A stretch of DNA of 64,000 bases from assembly GCA_037957365.1 (NCBI GenBank), contig JARHVA010008347.1, positions 442,872 through 506,871 on the forward strand, written 5' to 3'. The notes below the pieces were generated by a model. That model saw only the letters and a list, made by a program, of their open reading frames with translations, did not search any database and had not been told where the DNA came from. This document shows, piece after piece, positions 35,650 to 54,074 of this stretch (within the stretch, counting starts at the first letter, position 1; each line of letters starts with the position of its first letter). The stretch comes from Torreya grandis (lineage: Eukaryota > Streptophyta > Pinopsida > Cupressales > Taxaceae). Made by a program: the position numbers and the translations under genes.

Positions 35650-38140
35650 ATAAAAGTGTAAAGCATTGACAGGATTAGGTTCTGGGTTTCCCTCAAAGGA
35701 TGATAACTGAAAAGTTCCTGACCCATATTTATGTGTGATGATAAATTGCACATGCCAATTGGGAGAAAACTTGCCCTAATTACTTATTTCCATGTTAGTT
35801 ACATGTTGATTTTCATTTAAGATGAGGTCACTAATATTAAATTCTCTCTTTGTCAAGAGTTTGTTATAAGTGTGTTTTATTCACTCTTGATAGACACGAA
35901 GATGGTTAAGAGTGGCCAAATGGCACTCATCAAGTAGCTCAAGTTGGGCTAGATATTTTCGACGATATTCTTCTTTCAAGATGATATCCTTTAGAGATAT
36001 ATGAAGGTAATTTTTAGATTGAGAGAAAAGACAACCTTTTCACCATAGATAAGTGATAAAGGGGTGACACCCATAGGGGTTTCAATACTGGTTCAATATG
36101 TCCATAAGTAAAAATAATCTTCAAGTGTCAATCCCTACTAGATTCATTGACCACTTTGGTGAGAATTTTATTAAGTGTTTTTGTAGAGGCTTTGGCCTAT
36201 CCATTAGCTTGTGGGTAGTATAGAGATGAGAATATTAAATTAATTTTGAAGGTGTTGCAAAGCGTGTGTGCTTTCTTTTGGTGAATGATTTGCCATTATC
36301 AGTAATGATATTGTGAGGAAAAACAAAATTACATATGATATGATGATTGATGAAGTAGATAATTTTATTGGCTTTGGTTGAGATAAGAGGAATAACATCC
36401 ACCTATTTGGTGAAGTATTATATCATGGTGATGATAGAGTGGTGTTTCTATAAATAATGAGGGTTGATCTCACTAATGAGATACAATACCCATTGAGATA
36501 ATGGCCATAATTCCTTGGTAACTTGAAGGGTATGACTAGTATTGTGATGCAAGTTGGCATGTTGTTGAAATTTGACGCACCACTTGACATGATCACAATA
36601 GTCTTGGTTAAAGGTAGGCCAATAGTAGTCAAGGTGAAGGATGCTCTTAGAGATATCTCAACCATTAAAATGTCCTCCAAAAATCCCATCATGAGTTTAT
36701 TTAATTTCTAGAGGGATTTATTGATTATGAAGGCATCTGAAAAGGAGACCATAAAAGCCTTATTTGTATAGGATTCCCTCTATTATGGTATAATGATAAG
36801 TACTCTATATTAAATATCATCTACCATTTATAGATAGATCAAAATGGATGATGTCTAAGGTAAAGTAGTTGAAAAGTTACTCATACTAAACATCTATTTG
36901 GGTTTCGTCCACATTAGAGATAGAAGGGAGTTCAATTTTGGTGTAAGAGGGTTTGTTTAGTTTGTGAATGGTCGCAAATATTTTTGAGTTTTTAGGTGTA
37001 GATGGGATTTAATAAGAAATAAAAACCCTGGTGTAGGTAAACATTTTTATTGAATGTGGAGTGGGTTGGATAAGGTAGTGATTAAATGATGTCAATAGTA
37101 TATCTACCAGTTGTTTCTATTTCTAGAGAACATCATTTTTACATTGGTAGGAACCATTGATTTAGTTGACCACAAGTTTGGAGTCACCTAAAATATTTAT
37201 CAATTTTACTCCTAAGGATAAATTTGTTTAGAGACCTAAAAATAGGGCCTCATATTCAACCACATTGTTGGTTCAATCAAAATCAAGTTTGAAGGACAAT
37301 AGGAAAGGTTAACCTTTAAGGGGAATAAGGATGATTATGGGACCCCCACCATGTTGACTTTTTTATCCATCAAAGAACATGTTCATTTGGTAAGAAATGT
37401 CCTCTTGAGAGAGAGTTGCGATGGACTCATCAGGAAATTCAAGACTAGAAGGTTAGTTGTTAGTTAAAGGGGATTTAACTAATTAATCAATGATGATTTG
37501 CCCTTTGAATAAATTTTATTAAAGTAACTCAAGATTTAACTTAGCTAAAAGTATGATCCATTTATCCATACACTAATTTTGATATGGATTAGAATCATGT
37601 ACTTGAGGGGGTCGACATTTGTGATGACAAAGGTTTTGTGGTTGAAGAGGTAGTGATGAAGTTTGGAATCCATGAAGACCAAGGTGAGGCATAAATTCTT
37701 GGTATGGGTATAATGAGTCTCATACTCTACAAGTGTTTGACTTATATAGTATACTTCCTATTCCTTATGTTGATAATTGTGATGTGCAAGCATGGTAAAT
37801 AAGGAATGATCTATGGTAGAGATGTAGAGGTAGAAGAGTCGATCCTCTTTTGGAGGGACAAGGATAAATGGATAAAGAAGGTATCCTTTGAGTGATTCAA
37901 AGTCCTTTTGATAGTATTCATTACATATAAATGAGACGTCCTTATTATTTAGGTGATATCATCTATTAGATAATTGAGAAATTTAATGATGAATGGATTA
38001 AAGTTTATCCTGTAAACTATGAAGTTACTTAAGGTTACTTGGAGGCATGTCTAGTATTTCTTTGAATTTATCAGGATCAACCTTTATTCCATGAAGGGAA
38101 ATAATAAAGATAAGGAATTTACCTGATAGGACCCAAAATA
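35650..38140 (-). pseudogene. Tat/Ogre-like Ty3/gypsy pol, 3' part: RT end, RNase H, integrase
   Basis: Minus-strand continuation of the gene interrupted at 38141-44232. It resumes with SGKFLIFIISLHGIKVDPDK (about 38130-38075), the thumb side of RT. YLLYPFILVPPKEDR and the connection region follow. RNase H (about 37380-37130) has all three acidic residues: FFDG, NNVVEYEAL, LGDSKLVVN. The integrase (about 36710-35650) shows LDYYWPTFNQDYCDHVKWC, VDVIPLIST, IITDNGKSF and near its end ALNHLRVYQE-like and KFSPNWHVQ motifs. Stops are frequent. No chromodomain, which agrees with a non-chromovirus lineage. The relationship to 44239-47610 is supported by strand, order and the fit at the split. Confidence 0.85.
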
Positions 38141-38479
38141 TTAAGAGGGTCCTCTTTTATTAATTAATAAAAATGCATGAAATAACAAGAATTAATAACA
38201 TGAATTATTAGATTTATATAATTAGTAGAACACTTGAAAAGACTAAATTGATCATAGGGCACTTTGAGGGGGAGACCTCCTTTGAGAAATATCAATACAA
38301 TAAACTCATGTATACATTCCTTAGACTCAACACTTATATAATAATTCTAATATAATCAACTACTACTTCCCTAAAATGTGGGATAAAACAAAATGCTCAT
38401 GTGATGACTTAAAAATCATATGCATACATAATAACTATTACACTAAAAAAATGAGAGAAAGGGTAGCACATGCTCCTAA
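38141..38479 (-). repeat. 3' LTR (left) of the nested gypsy element
   Basis: It pairs with 43890-44232. Shared blocks include TTAATTAATAAAAATGC, ATAACAAGAATTAATAACAT and TTAGACTCAACACTTA. Substitutions are many, so the insertion is old. Confidence 0.8.
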
Positions 38480-38654
38480 AATCCCCTCCCTCTTATAAAA
38501 ATATTTCTCCTCAAAGATTCAAATGTGGGAATTGATGTTGAATCTAAAATAGTGGTTCCTATGTTGCATCCTTTGGTTGCATTCCATGTTACTAGAGAAA
38601 AACCTTTGTGATCGAGTGAGAGTGAAGTTAACATGTGAACCCATCTATGATGGC

Positions 38655-40085
38655 CTCTAGCTCAAGAAGGATATGCCCTTCATTATCAAATTGTAGTAAA
38701 ATATTAAAATGTCAAAGAGGTTGATGTTCTATCTCACACATTTATAGACCAAGCCTCACTTTTATCTCTTTCTATGCCTATTCCAATTTTTTTGGACATT
38801 GTACAACAGGGGTATGTCAATGACTTCTCATTATCTCAAATCATTCAATAGTTGGCCACTAACCCTTTTTTTGTACTATATTATACCTGGGATGGTGTTT
38901 ATTTGTGATACAAGGGTTGTTTGGTGCTTCTCCAAAACATAGATCTTTAGTAGACTATATTATATGAACACCATGCTTCTCCATCAATAGGGCACTCAAG
39001 TTTCCTCAAAACTTATGAGTGGGCATGATGCAACTTCTTTTGGAAGGGAATGAGAAATATAATTCAATATATGGTGGTTGAATGTGATACCTATCAATGA
39101 AGTAAGGGTGAAAACAAACTCATCCTTGGGCTACTCAAACCCTTACCCATCCCTATTAGGATTTAGAAAAATATTTATATGTATTTCATTGAGGGGATCC
39201 CTAAATCTAAAGGAAAAATAGTGATCTTGTTTTTGGTTAGTCACCTCTCCAAATAAAGTCATTTTTGTACCCTTATCCATCCTTATACTACCTCCACAGT
39301 CACACAAATTTTCTTAAACTAGATTTTCCATCTTCATGGCATTCCTTCATCTATTGTCTTAGCTTGTGATGCAACTTTCACTATCCATTTTTGGATAGAA
39401 CTATTTCATTGCATTGGTACCCAACTAAAGATGAGTTTTGGGTATCATCCCCAAATGGATGGGTAGACTAAAATTGTCAACAAATATTTGGAAATGTTTC
39501 TTCATTTCTTCACCTCAGAATAAAAACATTAGTGGGCCAAGAGACTCCCCCTCACTGAATGGTGGTATAATACCTCCTACCAAACTTTAATGAAAATGAC
39601 TCCATATAAAGCAATATATGGTTAATACCATCAGTACACATACCGTACACCGCAAGTAGTTCATCAGTTCAAGTGGTCAACATGATTCTCTACACCCATG
39701 ATCAAATCCTCAGCACCCTATGGGATAATATTTATATGGCCCAAAATTGAATAAAACAATAGGCTAATTAACACCATTCTAAGTACACTTTTCAAGTATG
39801 TGATATGGTTTTTATTTGCCTACAACCATAAAAGTAATCCTACCTAAAATGCAAAGGGAATCATAAGCTAGCTCCAAATTTATATGGGCCCTATAAGGTC
39901 ATCTAGAATATTGGGTCAGTTTATTATAAGTTAGAACTTCCACCTTCTTCTTGAGATCACCTAGTATTTCATGTCTCTTTTTTGAAGAAATTTCTTGGCA
40001 TAAACATCAAAGTGCAGACTATTTAACTAGAATTTGATAATGAAGGGTCTATCATAACCAATGAGTTTACTAACCTATTTTTATT
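38655..40085 (+). pseudogene. Inverted RNase H tail and integrase of the nested gypsy element
   Basis: The plus strand starts with the RNase H C-terminal segment (QIVVKY, NVKEVDVLSHTF, about 38675-38745) and LLSLSMPIPIFLDIVQQGY. The integrase zinc region follows (EHHASPSIGHSSFLKTYEWA, then ECDTYQ, about 38970-39110). The catalytic core is FIEGIPKSKGK, LACDATFTIHFW and YHPQMDG*TKIVNK (about 39185-39490). The first Asp is Tyr and the Glu is Lys, so it is dead. A GPF-like region (YMGPIRSSRIL) and LEFDNEGSII end it near 40085. This block is the exact continuation of the RNase H that stops on the minus strand at about 40086, so the segment has been flipped inside the element. Confidence 0.8.
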
Positions 40086-42900
40086 ATGATGGGATGGAGA
40101 CCCATTATTCTAGGAAATATTTTAGACTCTAGTGATTAATTTTGATGCAAAAATGATTCCCTATTAGGTATGGCCATCACTTCTATAATGCATGTAAAAT
40201 AGCCATCATTTCCTTCTCATAAGTAGAGAGTAATAAATTATTTCTAGAAAATGATTTTATAGTGAATGCAATGGTATGTACTTCTTGGAGGAGAAAAACA
40301 CCATTTGTATTTCCACAAGCATCGCTCTTGATAGTGAAGGTCTTGAAAAAATCTGGCATAGCTAGAATAGGTGTACACATAGCTTGTTTTAATTTTGAAA
40401 ATGCACACTTAGCCACTTGTGTCCATATAAAAGCATATTTTTTTCAACATAAATATCAGTGGAGATGCAATCTTCTCATAATCCTTGAAAAACTTCTGAT
40501 AGTATTTAGTCAGCCCCGAAAAACCATGGGGGCTCTTGAGTGTTTGAGGATGAGGCTAATTTTTCATGGAAACTATTTTTTTAAGATCCATCTAAACCCC
40601 TTGGGATGAAATAATATTCCTAAGATACTCCACTTTATCCTATCCAAAAATACATTTAGACTATTTTTTACAAAGATGATGGTTAGAGAGAAGTTGTAGT
40701 ATGAACTCTAGATTTTATAAGTGCTCAGACCATGATTTACTATAGATGAGGATATCATCAAAGAAGAGCAGAATGAATTTATATAGGTAGGGCTAGAATA
40801 TTTTAATCATCAATGCTTGATATATTGAAGGAGAATTAGTGAGGCCAAGTGGCATGACAAAAACTCATAGTGGCCATCATTCATGCAAAAATCTATCTTA
40901 GTGATATCATCCTCATAAATCTTGATCTAGTGATATCTAGAGTGGAGATCCAAATTGGAGAAAAAATGAGTGCCATGAAGCTCATCAATAATAGGGATCA
41001 AGAACTTATACTTGATTATGAGGTGATTAATTACATATAAATAAATGCATAGGTTCCATGAACCATCTTTTTTTTTACAAGGATAATTAAGGAAGAATAT
41101 GGGTTAGTAGTGGGGCAAATAATGCCTTGCTTTAGTAAGTCTTAAATGAGCATCTCAATCTCAGTATTTTGTTGAAATGAGTAGTGATAGGTCCTAATAT
41201 TAGGAGGAATGATTCAAAGAAGGAGATAAATATGGTGGTCCTCTGGCCATGAAGGTGGAAATCCCATTGGTTCAATAAAGACATGTGCATACCTCTATAA
41301 AATGGTTTGTAGTTCAGAAGGAGTAGTGGAGACTGTTGCTGGTTACATTTGAATGGAATGAACTTTGGTAGTGACACCGTGTGATTTTTTATTAAGAATT
41401 TTTTCTATGTATTGTAATCTTATGATGCTGAGAGATCTTGGTTGTAAGCCTTTTAATGTGTGTTCTTGCCTATTGTTTAAAACTTGTGTCGAAAGTTCAA
41501 CAAAATCCCATAAGATGGGTTGAAGTGTGTTTGACCATTGGGATTCTAAAACAACATCACATCCACTTAAGGGTAAGGAAAACAAGGTGGATCACAAGTT
41601 ATAATCTCTCATAGAGATACATACGTTATGACACTTCCCTTTGTAAGTTAATATGCCCCCATTAGAAATCATGACTCCAAAGTTGGAGTAAGGATGGATA
41701 AAATAATCAGCCTATTTAGCAATCTAAGGATCAATGAAGTTATGAGTGATACCTAAATCAATGATTATTATGAGAGTGAGCTTCTTGAAGCAACCCTTGA
41801 CCCACATGTTTTGTGAGGTAGTGAATCCTACTAATGCATGAAGAGAGATCTCTAGTTGGTCTTCTTGAGAATCAGGTTCCACAATTAGCTAAGCTTCTTT
41901 CAGATCATCTGTTATATCTGAAACATCTTCCCAATATTTCATTTCATGTAGATTCTAGATTAAATAGGTAGAGATTTCTCTCGGCACATCAATGTCCTTG
42001 AGTGAATTTATCATCACAACTATAACATAGTATTTTTTCTCTATGGGCTTGCATCTCTAATTCAGTCAAATGCTTAATAAGAGTGGTTATGGGAGCTGAC
42101 ATTGTTTGAGATCATTATGGAGTTATATTTTTAAATGGAGAAAAATTAGATTTGAATCACTAATCATCTATTATCTTCTCCTATACCAACTTAGCGAACT
42201 ATAAGGCTTCCATAATCATGTTGGGCTAGAATATTTTGACCTTAGATCGAATTGCATCTTTTAGTCCACTCGAAAAACAACTCCTAAAATTTTTGTTAGA
42301 CAATCCCTCAATGTGATTAGCCATATTTTCAAATTCTATTTGATATTATCTCATGGTTCTTTCTTGAAAAAGTTTATTGAGTGCTCTAGTGAAGTCACCA
42401 AAAGTAGTAGGGCCAAACCATTGCAAAATGAGGGTGAAAAAATTGGTCCATATGGGTTCATCATGAGCCTTGGTATACTAACAATGTCATTAAAGGTATT
42501 CAAGTTCCAAGTGAAAGGATGCAAGTGGGACCTTGTTGGCATCAAAATTATTACTTGGATTAAAATATTATTCTACCTAATAGATCCATCTAGTTGGATC
42601 TGCACCATTGAATCAAGGAAAATTAAGCTTTAGCCCATAATAATTACTGGAAGAAGAAAACCTAGTGTCTAAAGAAGATTCTGGATGGCATCTATTATTC
42701 ATGATGATATGTTGAAGACTGAGGCCAAGACATTTTTCATCAAGATCTTTGATGTGGGTTTTGAGGGTGTAAATTTCATCCTCCATATTGTTTTCTCATA
42801 TTTGGGTTACTATCATTACCCGAATAACAGATTGTTTTTTGCAATGGATAGGAAAACTAGAGATAAGACATGTTTAGTAATGAATGTTTTGAATTTGGGT
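40086..42900 (-). pseudogene. Nested gypsy gag, protease, RT and RNase H
   Basis: Minus strand. Gag (about 42900-42060) includes CLTKILGVVFRVD and ends in a CYSCDDKFTQGHRC knuckle (about 42025-41985). The protease starts IILIIDLGITHNFID (about 41775-41730, active-site DSG read as DLG) and contains GCDVVLESQW. RT (about 41200-40480) starts IICPTTNPYSS and VKKKDGSW. GADYYQKFFKDYEKIASPL follows near 40500. RNase H (about 40416-40086) has IKSDACGNTNGVFL and LSTYEKEMMAILHAL, then SLKYFLE and stops abruptly near 40086. Frameshifts and stops throughout. The layout is that of a plant gypsy with fused RT-RNase H, probably a chromovirus. Confidence 0.82.
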
Positions 42901-43889
42901 GAAAATGGAAGGGGAAAATAGGATTTTATTAATTTTTTTTCAATGTGAGATTGTTATTGATGAAGGTGAGGGTAATTTTAGGAGTGAAAATGGAAAAACT
43001 AGAAAAAATTTCAAAGAGGGACAAAGGAGTAGAACAAGATCATGAACACAGTGGAAATTTTTTAAAGCAAACAGATAAAAATCAAAGTTATTTCAAAACC
43101 CAAAAAAAGGTGAAATTTAGATTTTTAATAATTAAGAGTGGAATTTGGATATGGGACCTCATAGAAGAAAATGAAGGAAAAGTGTTTGGATAAAGTTTGA
43201 GGATCAATGAGGCTATAGATGGAGAGATATTGCAAAACAAATGATAGTATAATGATTTTTTTCTATTTTCTATTTGGCGGTAATTTATGTAAGATTATTC
43301 TAATCTATAATAATGGTTTATAGATTTTGGTTCCTATCAAATATCTTCCTACAAGTCCTCTGACAGTCTATGGATAATTTGCTGATTGATTTTTTTGAGT
43401 CTGCTAGAAATATTTTGAAATTGATAAAAAGGCACCCTAACTTTAAATGTTTGCCTAAGGGGTTTTTAAAATATCATTCTAGACACCAATGTTATCTAAG
43501 AGAGTACCACTCTCCATAATTTTTTTGCCCATGTATTTATTTCTTAGCAATAGTTCTTGGATTTCCTCACAAATGGAAACTACTCAATCAGTAAGGGGTC
43601 GTTTCCCATTTCATTGGTAGGTCCTCTCAATGGGCCAACTAATTTGTGTTTACCATGGTACTCCTCATAATGAGTTTTAAGGATTTCACCCAAGCACTTC
43701 CCATAGTTAATCAGTTAGGTTTTTACCTTGATCTAAAATAGATTACAGAAAATTACTTAATAGAGTTATGCAGCAGAATAGAGTTAATATTTTTTGGAAA
43801 AATTATTAAAATCTAGTAGGCAATAGAATAAAGTTGTAACTTTATAAATGAAAATAAATTGTGGCCTTGAAAATTTATCTAATATGAGA

Positions 43890-44232
43890 TTAGAGGATCC
43901 TCTTATAATAATTAATAAAAATGCTTGAAATAACAAGAATTAATAACATGAATTAATAGATTTAGATAGTTAGCAAAACACTTAAAATGATTCAATTGAT
44001 CACAAGCCACTTCGAGGGGGAAACCTATTTTGAGCAAGCTCAATATAATAAATTTGTGGATGCCTTCCTTAGACTCAACACTTAATTATATACTAATTGT
44101 AATATAAGCAAATACTACTTCCCCTAAATGTAGGATAAAATTAAATGCTCATGGGATGACTTACAAACTAAATGTGTCCCTAGAAACTATTACACTAACA
44201 AAGTAAAGAGAAGCGGTAGCACAGGTTCCTAA
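43890..44232 (-). repeat. 5' LTR (right) of the nested gypsy element
   Basis: Mate of 38141-38479. The last bases GTTCCTAA are followed by the probable target duplication AAAATA. Confidence 0.8.
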
Positions 44233-44238
44233 AAAATA

Positions 44239-47200
44239 TACATTTATTCGATTTGAGGCAACAAATAATTTGATAAAGCATTCAAAAATGACTTTAAAGA
44301 TTATCAAATGGTCTTTATGGCATTTTTACTTACCAAGGAGGTCATATACATAGTCTTCCATGGTTTTATGGATGAGGTCGTGAAATATGTAGGTCATGGC
44401 ATGTTGATAGGTTTCACTAGCATTATTCAAATTGAAAGGCATAACATTAAAGTAAAAGGTTCCCCATGGGGTGATTAAGGTGGTTTTATGTTGATCTTAT
44501 GGGGTTATTAATATTTTTTTATATCCCAATAATCTATCCATACGAGATAGCATCTCATGGTTAGTAGTTAGATCAATAAGATGGTCAATGTTCATCAAAG
44601 GAAAGTCACATTTTGGATAATCAAGGTTGAGGTCATGAATTTTTTTATAAATACAAAGTTCCCCTATTTATTTAGTGATAAGAATGATATTTGAGACCCA
44701 TTATGGATATTCAATGGGTTGGATGAAGTTGATGGATAAAAGATGTTGAAGACCCTCTTTAACAATAAGAGCAATGGGAGGGTGCATCCTTTGAAGCTTT
44801 TGCCTAAATGGTTTGTAATTTTTGTTGGTGATGATGTTTTGGATGACTATAGAAGTTTAATCTTGGCACATCACTATAATACCAAGCAAATGCTATACTA
44901 TGGTCATGTATAAAAGAAGATAAATCTTGATGCTTCAAGGAATTTAAAGATTGGCCAATTTTGATTATGTGGGGTTATACTGAGTGCCCAAGTTGATACC
45001 AATGTTATATTCATTCAACATGGTCAATGTCTTAGAAGGAAGGGATTTTTGAAAAGATAAATTTTCACCACCAAGATATGTTAAAAGGGAATCATCATCC
45101 TAACACTAGGTAGTATTAATGGTAAGAGAATCATATTTGACCATATTAGAATGAGTTAGAGGAATGGATCTATTTTACCCATGAATTTGATACATTATGA
45201 GTCCCAAACTAATCATATTATTCAAAAAAAATTAGAAGGGATGTAATCAGGGTCATCATATTTTGTAGAAGAAGAGGTTGGTAAGGATGGTATTTCTTCC
45301 ACAATAATTCTAATAGAAGGTGGGTCAGTTGGTTCCTCTAATTGGATAAATCCTAGGCCATGTCATTCATGAGAATTTATATTTTTACATGGAATAAGTG
45401 CATGTGGTCCATGCTCATAATGACCTAAAGTAAATCCTTTTTAAGTACACTAAATGAATGGATTTTTGGGTAAAATCTATTTTATCCAAGAAAGAAAAAT
45501 TAGAGGTGAATGGTTTAATAGAAGATGAGGCATTAGAAACCCAAGGTGGTTGATCAAGTCCACCATTTATAAAGATGGTATTGTAGTTAGGAGGATTGAA
45601 AGGGATAATGGTTCTAATATTAGAATCATATTTAGGATCTTGATCAATATTTTTTTACTATTGAGGAGTAGGAAGGGTATCAAGAGTCAATAGGCAATAT
45701 TCTCTAAATGAAAGACTTGGAAAGTGGATTCCAAAGGGTATTTCATATAGATTTGGGAAGAGGGTATGGTAGAGCTTGTAGAAGCTTTGTTGATGGAGGA
45801 TGAAGGTAATGCATCCTTTAATGGAATGAGGACATCATTTGGGAAGTAAGTCATGTTGCATGACTTAAATGGACTAAGATCGGTTGGGATGATGTGAACT
45901 TGACCCTCAAGTTCAAATTTGAGGCACATATGCAAAGTTGATGGTACAAAACCCATTGTTTAGGTCCAATGGAATCCAAAAAATATGTTATATTAAAAAT
46001 ACCCTTATATAATGTAGAAGAGCTTAGGTAGAGTTTGAGGGCCTAAATGTATGTGAATGATAATTGTTCCCAAGGTAGTTTCTATAATGTCAATAAAAGA
46101 TCATATCATGGTAGTGGTTTCAGACATGATGTTCTCAAGAAGTTTAAGTTGATTATAGGAATGTGATGAGATTATATTGATGTTATCTCCCCCATTAATC
46201 ACAACCTTTTTGATATGGGTTTGATTGATGTGGGATTTTATGAAGAGGGGATGATCTGGATTGTCTAGGTGGATAGGAGATATCTCAAAATCTTGGAATG
46301 TGATAAGGTTTGATACTTACAGGGCTTCAATAAGGGATGCTAGAGGTTGAGGATATTTGGGTTAAACCTCAGTCAATTGTAAAGCCTCCATCATATTTTG
46401 ATGGTGTTGGGGTAATGTTTAGATTAATTTATATAGGGTCATCTTCACTAGGGTCTGGTGAATTTGTTTGAGGACCTACCTATGTATTGTTCCAAATGGG
46501 TTGGATTGAGGTTTTTCTAGGATAGAAATCTTGGGTTTTGGTGAAGGTGATTGGGGTGATTCCATATAATAAGGATATGTCAAAGGGATGGATAATTTGG
46601 ATTTACTTTTATCTTTTTAACTTTGTGATTGAGTAACAACATGGATGATGTCAATTTAGAATGTATGTGGGATAGTAGGTTGTTTTGGTCTATCCTTACC
46701 CTTTGATGACAACTTAGAGGTAGATTTATGTTAGATGGTAGTTGTTGTTTCTTAGATTGGAGAAGGACTAAGAGGATTATCATCTATTAAAATATCATTT
46801 TCATCACATAATTTTAGGATTATATCTTAAATATCTTTATAGTTCTCAGTGTCATGTCCAGGTGTCTTATAGTATGCACATAATAAGTTATCATTAAACC
46901 AAGTTGATTTTGGACTAAGAGGGTTGAATGGTTTGATGGAGGGTAGGGTTATGTATGAAATTTGTAATAAACTTTGTAAGATGGTAGAATGTGATTATAG
47001 AAATGGTGTTAAGGGGGTATAAGTCTTTGTCTTTGTTGTTGGGGTTGGTACCTTTTTAGGGGCAGGTTTAATCAATGGGGATTAGATTTGTGCAATTATT
47101 TTGGTTGATGGTTTGGGGGTTAAAGGTTTGGAATGGATGGGTGGATGTGTGGTAAGAAGATGAGGTTGAGGTTGTAGTCTCTTTGTTGGAGGTCTTGGTT

Positions 47201-47610
47201 TTTTCAACAAGGTGGGAGGGTGAGGTCCCAAAATGAATAATGGGTATGTCCATAGGATGGACGATAAATTTGAGATGGGAGATGAAATGATTTTAGGATT
47301 GTGAGTCTTAAGTGGTTTGATTTTACATATTCATTTAGATTATGGATTTTTAGGTGGGGTTTTTGGTGTCAACTCTAATTTTAAGGGTGGATGCACAAGG
47401 TTTTGAGTTGGAAGGACACCTAAGGTTGTAATAGGTTTGAGTGGGGTAGTTAGGTTTGATCTAATTATTTTTAAAGGAGTTGGGTTGATGGGTTTGTTTA
47501 AATTTTGAGATGTGGATGAGTTTATTGGTTTTATTGAGGTAGTAGTGGCTAAGTTTGTTGAGTTTTAATGTTGGATAATTGATGCTTTTGTTGACTCATT
47601 TGTATGGTAG
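44239..47610 (-). pseudogene. Tat/Ogre-like Ty3/gypsy gag, protease and RT, 5' part
   Basis: Minus strand. Near 46830 AYYKTPGHDTEN is a degenerate gag zinc knuckle. It is preceded by a Pro/Thr/Lys-rich region (47560-46900) rather than a normal full gag. The protease (about 46220-45880) shows VVINGGDNINIISS (active Asp read as Asn) and VPSTLHMCLKFELEGQ, typical of the Tat/Ogre group. RT (about 44830-44240) shows HPPIALIVKEGLQHLL, IEYPQWVSNI, DFPLMNIDHLIDL, TTLITPWGTFYFNVMPF and YVYD where YVDD is expected. The frame is broken at 44238 by the nested element; 38140-35650 continues it. Original order: gag-PR-RT-RH-IN. Confidence 0.82.
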
Positions 47611-47615
47611 GGAAG

Positions 47616-47630
47616 CCCAAGATGGTGCCA
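47616..47630 (-). other. Probable primer binding site of the Tat-like gypsy
   Basis: On the minus strand TGGCACCATCTTGGG follows ...CTACA TTT. Tat/Athila-type elements typically have TGGCGCCGTTGCCGGGG at this point; here both CpGs are decayed. If correct, the 5' LTR runs rightwards from about 47634, but its far end was not found. Confidence 0.5.
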
Positions 47631-48060
47631 AAATGTAGCTCGATCAAGGTTTGGTTATGATAAAAATTTGAGATTTTAATCCAACCTTGAAAATGGTTTA
47701 TAATAGGTATACTTGGCTTCCTCAGTGGGGGTTTTTAAGGAGAGATTAAGTGGTTGCATAAGTGGGATGGTCAGGATTCCTATTTTTATGGTAAGAGTTC
47801 TAAGGAAATGGTGGGTGATGCTAAAATAGTAGTAGGTGAGATGATCTCTTCCTTAGTTATTGTTATAGCATAAAATTTCACCATTATAAAATATTTATCT
47901 GGGATCTCAAACTCCTAGATATAAAATGGGAACAACCCTAGGTTATGGGTATCTTGTGATGGGGTTGAACCTAAAAATAATTCTAGTTCCTATTGATGGA
48001 TCACCTAAATTATTAATTCTCTTGGAAAAGAGATAGAGGGTTTTGAAAGGATGATTAAAA

Positions 48061-48153
48061 AACATAAAATAAGATGATGCACAAAAATTAAAGACACTCC
48101 AAATTAAAACATAAAATAAGGTGATGCACAAAAATTAAAGACACTCCAAATTA
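48061..48153. repeat. 47-bp tandem duplication
   Basis: AACATAAAATAAG(A/G)TGATGC...CTCCAAATTA is present twice, at 48061-48107 and 48108-48153, with one difference near the start. It is much better conserved than its surroundings, so it is a recent duplication. Confidence 0.9.
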
Positions 48154-54029
<5,876 letters not shown>

Positions 54030-54074
54030 TGTTTGAAATATTGTCATTGATGTCAAAGGTTTAGAATTATTTTT

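Larger units (their letters stand above)
38141..44232 (-). mobile_element. Gypsy LTR retrotransposon nested in the Tat-like pol; internal inversion
   Basis: About 6.1 kb. LTRs of about 340 bp (38141-38479, 43890-44232) are in the same orientation. AAAATA flanks both sides (38135-38140 and 44233-44238) as the probable target duplication. The host RT reading resumes almost exactly across it: NVYF on one side, F-W-V-L-S-GK on the other, matching the usual TFGVTSGK. A polypurine tract, AAGAGGGAGGGGAT on the minus strand (38494-38481), abuts the left LTR, so the element reads minus. Gag, protease, RT and RNase H (42900-40086) are minus, but the RNase H tail and integrase (38655-40085) are plus. 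LTR termini are not canonical TG/CA, so boundaries may be off by a few bases. A primer-site-like TTGGTGTCTAGAATG (43487-43473, minus) lies 400 bp inside, not next to the LTR. Confidence 0.78.

Noticed and set aside
38129..38150. Alternative left end of the nested LTR at TGATAGGACCC
   Set aside because: It would give canonical TG/CA ends, but the right LTR lacks this sequence. The AAAATA duplication and host RT reading fit the boundary at 38141 better. Some uncertainty remains.
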